Part shown: positions 18,772-28,150 of the stretch, piece by piece | Layout: each line of letters opens with the position of its first letter | How positions within the stretch are numbered: position 1 is the stretch's first letter | Assembly: GCF_009765825.1 (NCBI RefSeq) | Contig: NZ_LMUR01000004.1 | Location: forward strand, 1-64,000 | Direction: 5' to 3' | From: Granulicella sp. L60 | GTDB lineage: Bacteria > Acidobacteriota > Terriglobia > Terriglobales > Acidobacteriaceae | DNA: 64,000 bases | Translations under genes and position numbers: made by a program | Notes under the pieces: generated by a model | What the model saw: only the letters and a program-made list of their open reading frames with translations | Told to the model about the DNA's origin: nothing | Databases searched by the model: none

Positions 18772-19749
18772 CTAAGAACAATGCTTGCGCCAATAAGCGG
18801 GAGGATGTCCGACAATGCTTTTGAACACAAATGTGAAATGGGCTTGAGTTCTGAATCCAAGCGCCAGCGCTATGTTAACGATTGACATGGACGGATTTCG
18901 GAGTAAAGTTTGTGCGTGGGCAATCTTTCGTCGAAGTATGTAGCGATTCGGCGTATAACCAGTGGCCGCGCGGAATTGAGCCGCAAAGTGCATTCGAGAA
19001 AGCCCAACTGCGTTACTGAGCTCAATCAGATATATCGGCTTTAGCAGGTTTGCCTCGATGTATTCGATCGACCGATTTAGCCGCCATCTTGATAGTTCCG
19101 AAGGCTGTTTTCCGGGAAACTTGAGTCGTGCTCTTTTCGAGTCGAGTGCTAACAAGCGAGACGCGATAGCCAAACTTATGCCGTCGAGGAATACCGGCCC
19201 AGCGGGACCACCGTTATCATCAACGTCGACCAGCATTTTGACGAGGTGTTTGAGAGTGGGACAATCTACACGTTTTGTTTTCGATAAGACCAGGTGTGCA
19301 TTAGGAGCACGGCCATATGCGGTCTCGTAACACTCGGCCAACAAGGCTTGAGGCAGATACACTCGGAAGCACGTGAAACCCTCATAGTATATTGCTCGAG
19401 CTTCCTGAAATGGCTCTTTGATCCAGAGTGAATCGGCAGGAGCATAGCCTTTATTAAACGGCTTGCCGCCGAAATGCCACTCGCCTATCGGCATTTTGCG
19501 AAAAAGCGTAAGCGTGTGGGCGTCTTCTGCGCCATTGGAAGAGAATTCTATCGGAGAAGCCGGTTCCTGTATAACCCACCGAGAAAGTATTACCTGAGAT
19601 TCCCTTCCGGACGATGCAGATTCAAGTGATGGAGGCTTGAGCCACTCTACCTCGGAGCGAATGAGGGGCGACCTCGGCTGAAGCTGCTCACCGCCACTCG
19701 TCGGCTTCTTTGACTGATCAGATTGTGGAAGTGCAAACTCCGGCTTCAC
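18772..19749 (-). CDS. AraC-family transcriptional regulator
   Basis: 325 residues. The C-terminal 100 residues form the double helix-turn-helix: YLIELSNAVGLSRMHFAAQFRAATG and MSIVNIALALGFRTQAHFTFVFK, ending GHPPAYWRKH. The N-terminal 210 residues are a divergent sensor part without a recognisable amidotransferase fold. GTG at 19749 has GGAG 6 bases upstream. It sits between the catalase/AhpD unit and the RclA-like unit, both of which carry the shared box, which makes it the first candidate for the activator. In E. coli, rclA is likewise next to an AraC-family gene (rclR), but this protein does not obviously resemble RclR in its N-terminus. Confidence 0.88.
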   Translation of the reverse strand: MKPEFALPQSDQSKKPTSGGEQLQPRSPLIRSEVEWLKPPSLESASSGRESQVILSRWVIQEPASPIEFSSNGAEDAHTLTLFRKMPIGEWHFGGKPFNKGYAPADSLWIKEPFQEARAIYYEGFTCFRVYLPQALLAECYETAYGRAPNAHLVLSKTKRVDCPTLKHLVKMLVDVDDNGGPAGPVFLDGISLAIASRLLALDSKRARLKFPGKQPSELSRWRLNRSIEYIEANLLKPIYLIELSNAVGLSRMHFAAQFRAATGYTPNRYILRRKIAHAQTLLRNPSMSIVNIALALGFRTQAHFTFVFKSIVGHPPAYWRKHCS

Positions 19750-20210
19750 AAAGTACTCCGAACATAATGACGAATATGTAGAAATGAAAAAGGACTCACC
19801 GGACTCGAATTAGCTGAGGTGTTGTCGATGTTAGTACCGGAATTGTGATCGCCAACCATTTCCTAGTTCTCAACTTATCGCCTCATAGGCGATCGACAGG
19901 TGATGTTTTAGAGAACGCACATCGCTGGCATGAGGCTCGGAGACCGGGGCGACGCTGGTGTTGACACCACGGCTAAACGCGTGGGTATTCAGCTAATTGT
20001 TATCTTTGTGACGGCCCGCTAAAACGTAACGACCGACTTAGATCGTTAAGCGGTTTCAATTGCGAGAGCGCCTATTCTGCTTGTCACTACCTCATAATCA
20101 ATGGTGCCTATCGAGTTTTCCGTGATCGCTTGTGAAAACTTAGTTCATGCAAGTGTCTAAACTAAACATGCTCAATTCATATAGATACACGCAATTTAGC
20201 GGCTAACAAA

Positions 20211-20242
20211 GTTATGACTTGTGAAGAATAGTTAAGACTTGT
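20211..20242 (+). promoter_or_regulatory. Direct repeat in the long gap before the RclA-like gene
   Basis: GTTATGACTTGT (20211-20222) and GTTAAGACTTGT (20231-20242) differ at one base and are 20 bases apart, about two DNA turns, as in sites for dimeric activators binding direct repeats. The surrounding gap 19750-20577 (828 bases) has no gene that I can support. Confidence 0.35.
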
Positions 20243-20385
20243 TGGAATTCTCCGAAGCATATCAGCCGTCATTGCACACGTGGCTCGTCGATCATGCGAC
20301 CAAGGCCCGGGCTCCCCCGGTCATCCACGACTCACTAAGATTCAATTGTGTTGAGCCCCTTATATAGCTGAAAAATTGGACGGAC

Positions 20386-20446
20386 GTGCATTTTGGGAAA
20401 GCTTGATTCATTAACGAAAGATCGTCAACACAAATACCTATAGACT
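20386..20446 (+). promoter_or_regulatory. Shared upstream box C with -10-like element (RclA-like gene)
   Basis: GTGCATTTTGGGAAAGCTT starts at 20386, ACGAAAGAT at 20414 and ACCTATAGACT near 20436. The first two blocks are the same and 28 bases apart, as in box A. The -10-like part is more divergent. It lies about 190 bases before the gene at 20578. Confidence 0.55.
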
Positions 20447-20577
20447 CGGAACGTTATAGCCCCACTTCTGTGCGGCGAATGCGGTCGTAGGGCCAATCTT
20501 GGTAATCCAACAGAGAAGCCAAAGACCGTGCCGAACCATCAAACAATTTCGTTCAGGATTCGATCCGGAGAGTATCA

Positions 20578-22056
20578 ATGACTTCTAAAGATTCGGGTGA
20601 CACTGTGGATAAACGCAAGTCGGCTGAAAATGGTCTTGCCCAAACGGTGGTCGAGTCATACGACGCGATTGTCTTAGGCAGTGGCGAGGCAGGAAAGTAC
20701 ATTGCTTGGAACCTTGCCTCAAATGGTAAGAAGACGGCTCTCGTCGAACGCCGATATATAGGCGGATCCTGCCCAAATATCGCATGCCTGCCCACTAAGA
20801 ACTTTGTTCATTCTGCCAAAGTGGTCCATACCGCGACGCAATTGGAATCCTACGGGATGCATAAAGCCGATTCTGCAATCGACATTACGGCTATCCGAGG
20901 ACGAAAACGCGCCATGGTCGACGGTCTCGTCGCGATGCATCAGGAACGGTTTGCCAAGAGCGGCGCCGAATTGATTCTCGGCGAAGGAAAATTTGTCGGC
21001 TCGAAATTCATGGAAGTTGGTCTGGCAGATGGTGGGATTCGCTTACTTACCGCAGAGACAATCGTCCTTAGTACAGGGTCTCGTTCTCTGATAGATTCTA
21101 TTCCCGGATTGGTCGAAGCGGCCCCACTGACTCATGTGGAAGCACTTGAGCTCGATGAGGTGCCAGGACATCTCCTCATACTCGGCGGAGGCTATATAGG
21201 CTTGGAATTCGCCCAAGTGATGCGCCGTTTCGGAAGCCAGGTTACCCTCATTGAGCGCAATGAGCGGTTCCTTCATAAGGAAGATAGCGATGTCTCTGAA
21301 CTCCTCCTCAAGGTTTTCACCGTAGAGGGAATTGAAATTGTTACGGGCGCGAAGCTAAAAGAAGTCAGTGGGATGTCTGGCGAGAAGATCACGCTAAATC
21401 TGGAACAGGATGGAGAGCCGATAACACTAAAGGGTACCCATCTCATGGTCGCCACAGGTCGCACACCGAATACTTCTGATATCGGCTTAGATGTGACCGG
21501 GGTTGATCTCACCCCGGAGGGGTTTGTTCGGGTAAACGAGCATCTCGAAACCACCGCCTCTGGCATCTTTGCAGCCGGCGATTGCGCTGGCAGTCCACAT
21601 TTCACTCATATTGCTTATGACGATTTTCGCGTTTTGCGCGATCGATTCGCTGGATTCTCGAGGTCAACTACCGGTCGTCTAGTGCCTTCGTGCTTATTTG
21701 TCGACCCCGAGTTCGCTCGTATCGGGCTCAGCGAAACAGAGGCGAAAGAAAAAAACATTTCTTATCGACTTGTAAAGCTTGCAATGAAGTCTGTATTGCG
21801 TACCCGAACGACAGGCGAAACAGAAGGTTTTCTCAAGGCACTCATTAGTGCCTCTGACGATACCATTATCGGCTTCACGGCTTGTGGTGCCTCTTCTGGA
21901 GAAATGATGGCGCCGGTTCAACTCGCGATGAGCGCAAAGCTACCTTACACTGTTCTTCGCGATTCAACCTTTGCACACCCGACATTCGCCGAAGGTTTGG
22001 TCTACCTCTTCTCACAAACGCCAACTCTAATGTCGTATTCAAACTCAAAAGTCTAG
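20578..22056 (+). CDS. RclA/MerA-like FAD-dependent disulfide oxidoreductase
   Basis: 492 residues, class I pyridine nucleotide-disulfide oxidoreductase. The FAD motif is GSGEAGKY near residue 37, the redox disulfide is CPNIAC near residue 65, the NAD(P) motif is GGGYIGLEFA, the second FAD motif is IFAAGDCAG, and the C-terminal His-Glu pair is in FAHPTFAEG. It lacks the N-terminal metal-binding domain and terminal Cys pair of mercuric reductase and the lipoamide-type pattern. Segments such as FTHIAYDDFRVLRD and PYTVLRDSTFAHP closely resemble E. coli RclA (reactive-chlorine defence, copper reductase). CGGAGAG precedes the ATG. It is followed after 28 bases by the acyltransferase gene. Confidence 0.85.
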   Translation: MTSKDSGDTVDKRKSAENGLAQTVVESYDAIVLGSGEAGKYIAWNLASNGKKTALVERRYIGGSCPNIACLPTKNFVHSAKVVHTATQLESYGMHKADSAIDITAIRGRKRAMVDGLVAMHQERFAKSGAELILGEGKFVGSKFMEVGLADGGIRLLTAETIVLSTGSRSLIDSIPGLVEAAPLTHVEALELDEVPGHLLILGGGYIGLEFAQVMRRFGSQVTLIERNERFLHKEDSDVSELLLKVFTVEGIEIVTGAKLKEVSGMSGEKITLNLEQDGEPITLKGTHLMVATGRTPNTSDIGLDVTGVDLTPEGFVRVNEHLETTASGIFAAGDCAGSPHFTHIAYDDFRVLRDRFAGFSRSTTGRLVPSCLFVDPEFARIGLSETEAKEKNISYRLVKLAMKSVLRTRTTGETEGFLKALISASDDTIIGFTACGASSGEMMAPVQLAMSAKLPYTVLRDSTFAHPTFAEGLVYLFSQTPTLMSYSNSKV

Positions 22057-22084
22057 TCCGAGATTTACTAGAAAGAAAACAAGA

Positions 22085-23374
22085 ATGCCAAACGTTGAAA
22101 AACAAAAGATTCTACGCGCACTCGGAACAGCCGAGCGCTGGTTCTGGCTCATGAATCAAAATCGTCCATTGCAGTTCCTTCTGACAGCATCATTTCACGG
22201 TACGCAATCAGAAGAGCGATGGCATAAAGCAATCGGCACGGCCGGAACGCGACACTCTATGCTGCATGTGGCTGTCGCTCAAATGGATGATGAGCTCGTC
22301 TTCGTGAAAGCTAGTCCACGGATATCCTTCCGTTGTGTAACAAGGAAGAACGATCTGCATTGGAAGTTTGTGTCTGAAGAGGAAATGAATACCCCATTCA
22401 CACCGGAGAGCTCCGCACTATTGCGCGTGACGCTCCTCCAGAGCGACGACAAATGCGACCTCATTCTTTGCTTTCATCACTCTATAGCGGATGCTATGAG
22501 TGCGATGCACTTCCTCCACGAAATTCTCCAGACCTTTCATGGCGTTGAGTTCAAACCGTATGAGTTGCCAGAGAGTATGGATAAGCTCATAGAGGAACAC
22601 CTTGGGTCGGCTCCGGCATCTTCGGTCGATCAACCTCCGCAAAACTGGTCAACTGCATTTCGTGATCAATCAAAAAAAGCAAAGGTGGAAGTACAGACGC
22701 TTACCGCTGATCAGACTAACCTTTTGCGCGAGATGACTCGCAAACATGGAGCTACCATAGGTCACGCGGTCTCAGCCGCATTTACTTTGGCCGGTCAGCA
22801 GTTGAGTGACGCTTGGCAAAAGCTCCCCGTGCGCATTTTTCTTCCGATCGATCTGCGCAGCAGGCTACAGCTGACGGATGAATTGCTATATGCAGTGGGC
22901 ATTTCTGTAATCGTCCTCGATTCTGGCAAATCCCAAGAAGGTTTCTGGCAAATCGTGGCAAATGCGAAGGAACAGCTAGACTCTAAACTGTTGCCCAGCT
23001 CGATCGTGGAGAATCGTATGACGATAGCAGGGTTATACCAAGGATTGAATAGTGCAGCAGAATACGCAGCGCTGTCGGAGAAGATCTTCGGCTTCGATCT
23101 CCTTCAGACCAATCTTGGCGCGTGGAACTTCGCCACCACATGGGGAGAAATGTCGTTGCACCGAATCGCGGGCCCCATGGTCTCGGTAGGCTTTGAGGGA
23201 GAGCAGACAGTAGGGCTTATGACAGTGGCGGGTAAACTCACACTCACCCACCTCAGCTTTGAACCAATTACGGGTCTTCTATCGCGTGCAATAGAGATTC
23301 TACTGAGCGTAATGACTGAGTCTCTTAAAGAAAGTATCGCAAATGTTGATACCCACCGCCTAGCGCTCGGTTAG
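22085..23374 (+). CDS. Condensation-domain-like acyltransferase
   Basis: 429 residues of the CoA-dependent acyltransferase fold shared by NRPS condensation domains, PapA proteins and alcohol acetyltransferases. The active-site motif HHxxxD is present as CFHHSIADAMS near residue 129; the residue after Asp is Ala rather than the usual Gly. A late segment, NLGAWNFATTWGEMSLHR, occupies the position of the DFGW-like latch. It is free-standing with no carrier protein nearby. It probably moves an acyl group to an alcohol or amine, substrate unknown. It starts 28 bases after the RclA-like gene and is probably cotranscribed with it from box C. The ribosome site is weak (AGAAAG). Confidence 0.75.
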   Translation: MPNVEKQKILRALGTAERWFWLMNQNRPLQFLLTASFHGTQSEERWHKAIGTAGTRHSMLHVAVAQMDDELVFVKASPRISFRCVTRKNDLHWKFVSEEEMNTPFTPESSALLRVTLLQSDDKCDLILCFHHSIADAMSAMHFLHEILQTFHGVEFKPYELPESMDKLIEEHLGSAPASSVDQPPQNWSTAFRDQSKKAKVEVQTLTADQTNLLREMTRKHGATIGHAVSAAFTLAGQQLSDAWQKLPVRIFLPIDLRSRLQLTDELLYAVGISVIVLDSGKSQEGFWQIVANAKEQLDSKLLPSSIVENRMTIAGLYQGLNSAAEYAALSEKIFGFDLLQTNLGAWNFATTWGEMSLHRIAGPMVSVGFEGEQTVGLMTVAGKLTLTHLSFEPITGLLSRAIEILLSVMTESLKESIANVDTHRLALG

Positions 23375-23551
23375 GATCGCGAAAACATGCTTCTGCCACC
23401 AAGACAACACACATACGACGGGGAGACGAGCTAACCGTACTTGAAGTTATGGGCATCTACTCGGTCCCGAGTCTGGATTTTAAGGACGAAGTTTAAATTG
23501 AGACGGTCGCACTCTCTGTATATGAGACCCTTAAGCTAAATGCGTTGCTGC

Positions 23552-25142
23552 TCAATGGCCTGCGGATGGCCCATCTGAAGGTACAAACTTCTTAATAAGG
23601 AAGGCGAGAGGCACACTCGCCAGAGTCGCCCAGCCAATGACACGGAAATAATCCATAAATGCCAGAAACTGCGTCTGATCATGCAATTGCCTATAGGATC
23701 GGCCCGTACGCACCGATGGCTGCGTTCGGTCCAGTGAATCCTTTACTCACCGATAGTCTGTCAGCGCATGGATATGTTGCTGGAGGCTTTGTGAGCTTGA
23801 ACCAAGTCCCGAGCCAACATTCACTTGATGCAGGTCCTGACGTCGCTCAGCTGAGGTCGTGATAAATGCGATGCCGAAACTTCCGCCCCAGTTACGAAAT
23901 AGATTTGTGAGACTGGAGGCTTTATTGTTCTGCTCCGGACGCAACATGGAATAGGCGATCATATTGACCGGGACAAAGAAGAATCCATAGCCGATCCCTT
24001 GAAAAACTCGGCCCATCAGATAGTGGCCTCCATTCGTGTCCAGATTCATGGTGCTGAAATGCCACAATGAGGCTCCGACAACCGACAGCCTGAAGGTCAT
24101 CATGATTTTTGGAGAGACGATACGTTTTTGGAGCAGAAGTGCAGAAATGGGTGCGAGCACCGTGATGACAAGGGCTCCAGGCCCGAGCACAAATCCGGCA
24201 TCGATCGCCCTATAGCCGTAAAGCGCTTGAAGAAGTTGAGGTACGAGGGTTGTGGTTCCGAAGAATCCAATTCCAAAAATAAAAAACAACACCGCAGCGA
24301 TCGCGAAATTTCGGTTCTTCAACAGCCGGAAGTCAATAATCGGCTCGTCGACATAGAGTTCCCAGAGGATGGTTCCGATCCATCCTAATACTGCCAACCC
24401 CAAGGTCCAGCAGATGAAGTTGCTTCCAAGCCAGTCATCGATCTGACCTCGATCCAAGGTAATCTCCAATGCAGCGGACGCGAGTATGATCAGTGCAATG
24501 CCCGTACCATCGATCGAAATCTTGCCGTTCTTACGCAAAGCTGCACGTTCTGCGGTAAAAGCTGGCGGGTCCTGAATGAGTCTCGTCAGAAAAAGTGCGA
24601 GCAGCCCGATCGGAACGTTGATGAAGAAGATCCTTGTAGTTGTCTGTAATCCATCCACCAAGCACCGGTCCAATTGCGGGAGCGGTGACCAGAACTACCG
24701 TGTAGAGTGCAAAGGCAGATGCTCTTTTAGAGGGGGGACGTATCGACCAGGATCGCCTGCGCGACTGGAGCAAGTCCGCCGCCACCGATACCCTGCAGAA
24801 TGCGACAGAGCAGCATGAAGCCCAGTGAGGGTGAAATACCGCATAGAAAAGATGTCACGGTGAACAGCCCTACGCAGACCAGGTAGTAATTCTTACGCCC
24901 AAAAACGCGACTTAGCCATGCGCTCATCGGAAGGATGACAGCATTCGCGACAAGGTACGTCGAAGGATCCAAGTCACCTCATCGTAGCTTCTTCCCAGGC
25001 CTCCTCCGATATAGGGAAGCGCGACGTTGGCAATCGATGTATCCAGCAGTTCCATAAAGGCTGCGAGCATAACAGTGATTGCTATGAACCAGGGATTGAT
25101 GACGGGCTTCCTATCTGCGAGTTGCTCCGGGATTGTCGCCAT
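23552..25142 (-). pseudogene. EmrB-like DHA2 drug/proton antiporter, multiply disrupted
   Basis: Fragments in several frames assemble into one 14-helix major facilitator of about 510 residues, starting MATIPEQLADRKP (ATG 25142, GGGGAG 8 bases upstream) and ending FVPSDGPSAGH. Disruptions seen: one base lost near 24965 (after EVTWIL), one lost in a six-base run near 24733 (VDT/PPSKRAS), about 8 bases lost near 24650 (ITDNY/IFFINVP), one shift near 23755 (ALTDY/VSKGF) and one base gained near 23697 (GPI/YRQLHDQ). No functional transporter can be made. It is the last gene of a TolC-EmrA-EmrB operon, all of which is decayed. Confidence 0.88.
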
Positions 25143-25201
25143 GGCTGCCACTCCCCTTTTCCTCCAGACGAGCTGAATATTCTGTAGACGCGAAGTGCAA
25201 T

Positions 25202-26455
25202 TTATCGAACCTTCACTCTTGGCTCAACAGACATACCGGGGCGGAGCAGATGATCAGGATCCTGGTCTTTATCAAGATGAATACGGACTGGAAAGCGTTG
25301 GACGACTTTTACATAATTTCCGCTGGCGTTTTCCGGAGGAAAAAGACTGAAGAGCGGCCCCGCGGCCCCAGCCATCTCTTCGACTATTCCTTTGTAGTCT
25401 TTGCCGAAGGTGTCGACGTGAATGGTCACCGGTTGGCCCGGCCGCATCAGCCCAAGTTGAGTTTCTTTGAAATTTGCAGTGACCCAGATGTCATCAGTAG
25501 GCACTACTGATTAGCAGAGATTGACCAGGTTGTACTCGATGTCCAAGTTCGATCGTCTTTCGGCCGATGACCCCACCGACAGGGGCATAAACCTTTGTAT
25601 AGCTCAGATTGAGCTCAGCTGTATGAACATCGGCTCTTGCCTGGTCTCTTTCCCCGATTCTGGATTGGGGCCTGTCGCGTGCGTCGACCACTTGTTGAGG
25701 AGCCATCCGCGCCGCGTCCACTTGAGCCTGACGCTCAGTAACTAGATTTTGGAGTGTGATATTTTCTCCCTCTCTGCGATGATGACCGCCCGGTCGGCAT
25801 CAAGAGCCTGTGCACTTGACTTCGCCTCTGTGTCCTGCGCGTCATAAAACGAGCGAGAAACTTCCCGCTTCTCGACGAGAGCCAGGTAACGGACGCGATC
25901 ACGCTCGGAGCGGGACGCAACAGCTTCATCTGCATCTGCCCTGCGCTCGGCGGCGACGAGATTCGCCTCCTCGGTCCTGACATTCGCCAGTGCCTCGCTG
26001 TGTGCTGCCTCTGCACCACGTAACTGACTGAACGCGGTCGCGTCGGTGATCGGCACATTTACCTGAGCGGAACGTGCCGAAGCCTCCTTCGTTTCAAGCG
26101 CGGCCTGCGCATGTTCCAGTTCCGCCTGATAATCCCGAGGATCGAGTTTCAGCAATAAGGTTCCGGCCTTTATATAATGGTCGTTTTCAACATCAGGATT
26201 GATATAGACCACAGTGCCACTGATCCTTGTGCTGATGGCATCGAAGTGGCCGTCGATCTGTGCATCATCAGTGGTTTCGTATCTCCGCGCGTGAAGCCAC
26301 CATAGGACAGCTGCTACAGCTATGACGACAAAGAGCGCGATCACTATGAGACGTCTCCCACCACTGCCGTGGCTCGCTTGTTGCGCAGAATCGCTGGCAG
26401 AATTGGTGGTCGCTGCATCGGGAGAGACGGGCGTATCTTCAGCCTGTTGCGTCAT
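25202..26455 (-). pseudogene. EmrA-like membrane fusion protein, frameshifted
   Basis: A HlyD-family periplasmic adaptor in three pieces. The first (from ATG 26455, MTQQAEDT) has one membrane helix near residues 44-62, the biotinyl-lipoyl half ISGTVVYI and a coiled-coil hairpin. The second starts near 25765 (LVTERQAQVDAARM...) and includes the second lipoyl half VYAPVGGVIG. The third (VPTDDIWVTANFKETQLG... to PRVKVR) ends at 25202. Shifts lie near 25765 and near 25505; at the latter, four bases replace an expected three. Its ATG follows the TolC stop by one base, so translation was coupled. It would have linked EmrB to the outer-membrane channel. Confidence 0.86.
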
Positions 26456-26456
26456 T

Positions 26457-27951
26457 TCAGTTTCCTCCGAATAAATCATTCAATCGGGTGTCTGCGTTTC
26501 CGAGAGAGCGAGCCAACGCTATTTTCGAAACATTGAACGAGTAGAGGCTCTGAATATAGTTGTCATTCGCAGCGGCAAGAGTCTCCTCGGCCTGGACTAC
26601 CTCGAGATAGTTCGTCACTCCGTTGTTGTAGCGGTCCTGGGACTGAACGAGTGCGCGTGCAGCGAGCGCCTTGTTGGTTGCAGCCACATTGACACTCGAT
26701 TCGGAGGAGGCAAGATCGAGCCGTGCCACACGTATGTCATACTTCACCCTGCCCTCAAGGTCCTGATATTCCGCACTTCTTCGCCCCAGGACGGCTTTCG
26801 CCTCATCTATATCAGCCTTGATTCTTCCTCCAGTAAAAATAGGAACGGACACCCCTGCCGAAATCTCATAAAGCTGATTGGCATTCGCAAAGTTAGTGCC
26901 ACCTGTGCCGTAGTTGCCGCCAAGTGAAAGCGCAGGCATCCTTTGTGCCTTTTCGGCATTCACTGCCAACTCTGCTGCTCGAACGGTTTGCCGAGCACTG
27001 GCCAGATCCGCTCGATTGCTCATGGCTTGCTGTTGCTCTCCAGATTCAGTGGCCTCGGGTAATGGCCGATACTCTTCGCCACCGAGCACCATGAAGTTCT
27101 GCTCAAGAGGAAGGCCGATGATACGGCCAAGGGTAAGCTTGTCCTTTTCGAGCTCATTGGCAGCATTCGTCACCCGTTGTTCTGCTGTTTGGCGCTCCAC
27201 CTGCGCCCTGATAGCATCAATCTCCGGCGACACCTCTGAGCGGTATTGGTTTGAAACCTGCGAGTCGAGCTCCCTGGAAAACGCTAGCTGTGCCTGCGCG
27301 GTTTCTAGTCTGGCTTTGCTTGCCACGACCTGAAAAAAGCCAATCCAACCGCGAAGACGACTACATCCCGCGAGTCTTTGGTGTTCAGAAGCGAGGCGCT
27401 CTCAAAAGCCTTTTCGGCACGATACCGATCGGTAAGCTCCAGACTGTACAGCGACTGAGTCGCACTGATCCGGGCATCCTGGAAACCGAATGCTCCTGAT
27501 GTGGATGGAAGAGTGAACCCTCCTATAGGAGGAACCTTGAGACCTATCTCGTTATAGGAAATATTTTCGTAGGCCTGTTGCGCCCTTGCATTGATATTCG
27601 GCAAAAGGGCCACCAACGCGCGAAGTCTCTGCGCCCGCACCGCAGCGTCCGCCTGAAGGCTATCAATGAGTCCCAGGTTGTACTTCAGACCGCGTTATAC
27701 AGCTTGATGCAATGTAAAGCTAAGAGTTTCATTCACCACAGGACCGGTTGGAACACTCCTAGGTACGGATTCTGGTTTTGCGTCTCGCGAGCACTTGGGT
27801 TTGTGGTACTAGTCGAAGGGTTGATGGGACGCGGCGTCGCGATCGATCCCGAATTAGCACCGTCCAATATCTGCCCAGAGGCATGACGACCCGGAACCGA
27901 GATGCAAATTACATATAGGAATGCTGTGTAAGCTGATTTTCTGATTTGCAC
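26457..27951 (-). pseudogene. TolC-like outer-membrane efflux channel, stop codon plus frameshifts
   Basis: An outer-membrane factor of about 490 residues. The likely start is GTG 27951 with GGAAGGG 6 bases upstream, followed by a signal peptide (AYTAFLYVICISVPG). Lesions: a frameshift near 27750 (NPYLG/SVPTGPVVNETL); an in-frame TAA at 27695-27697 in the segment LHQAV-stop-RGLKYNLG, where relatives have Gln, so CAA probably became TAA; and one T missing from a run near 27322 (AFF/QVVASKARLETAQ). Two OEP repeats are visible, with heptad-like helices in the second half and the end NDLFGGN. First gene of the dead efflux operon. Confidence 0.86.
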
Positions 27952-28024
27952 AGTGTTCCCTTCCAAAATCGCCCCGGAGCTCTCGAAGGAGTTCGGATTT
28001 GATTCCGGAGCCCGATACGGTTAG

Positions 28025-28041
28025 GTCTGTCCGTCAGACAG
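28025..28041. promoter_or_regulatory. Candidate operator upstream of the efflux operon
   Basis: GTCTG-TCCGT-CAGAC is a 5+5 palindrome with a 5-base centre in the 27952-28150 gap, in front of the TolC gene. This layout is common for TetR-type repressors of efflux operons. No such regulator is next to it. Confidence 0.3.
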
Positions 28042-28150
28042 TGCGTATGGTACTGCGGAGCTAATCACATGCCACACTAGATAAAATATGCTCCACTCCC
28101 TCCGCATCACACTTTTGTTGTAGGCGGAGGACTGAGACATAGATGAGGCG

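Noticed and set aside
20578..22056. Mercuric reductase or lipoamide dehydrogenase
   Set aside because: No terminal Cys pair or metal-binding domain, no mer genes nearby, and segment matches favour RclA.
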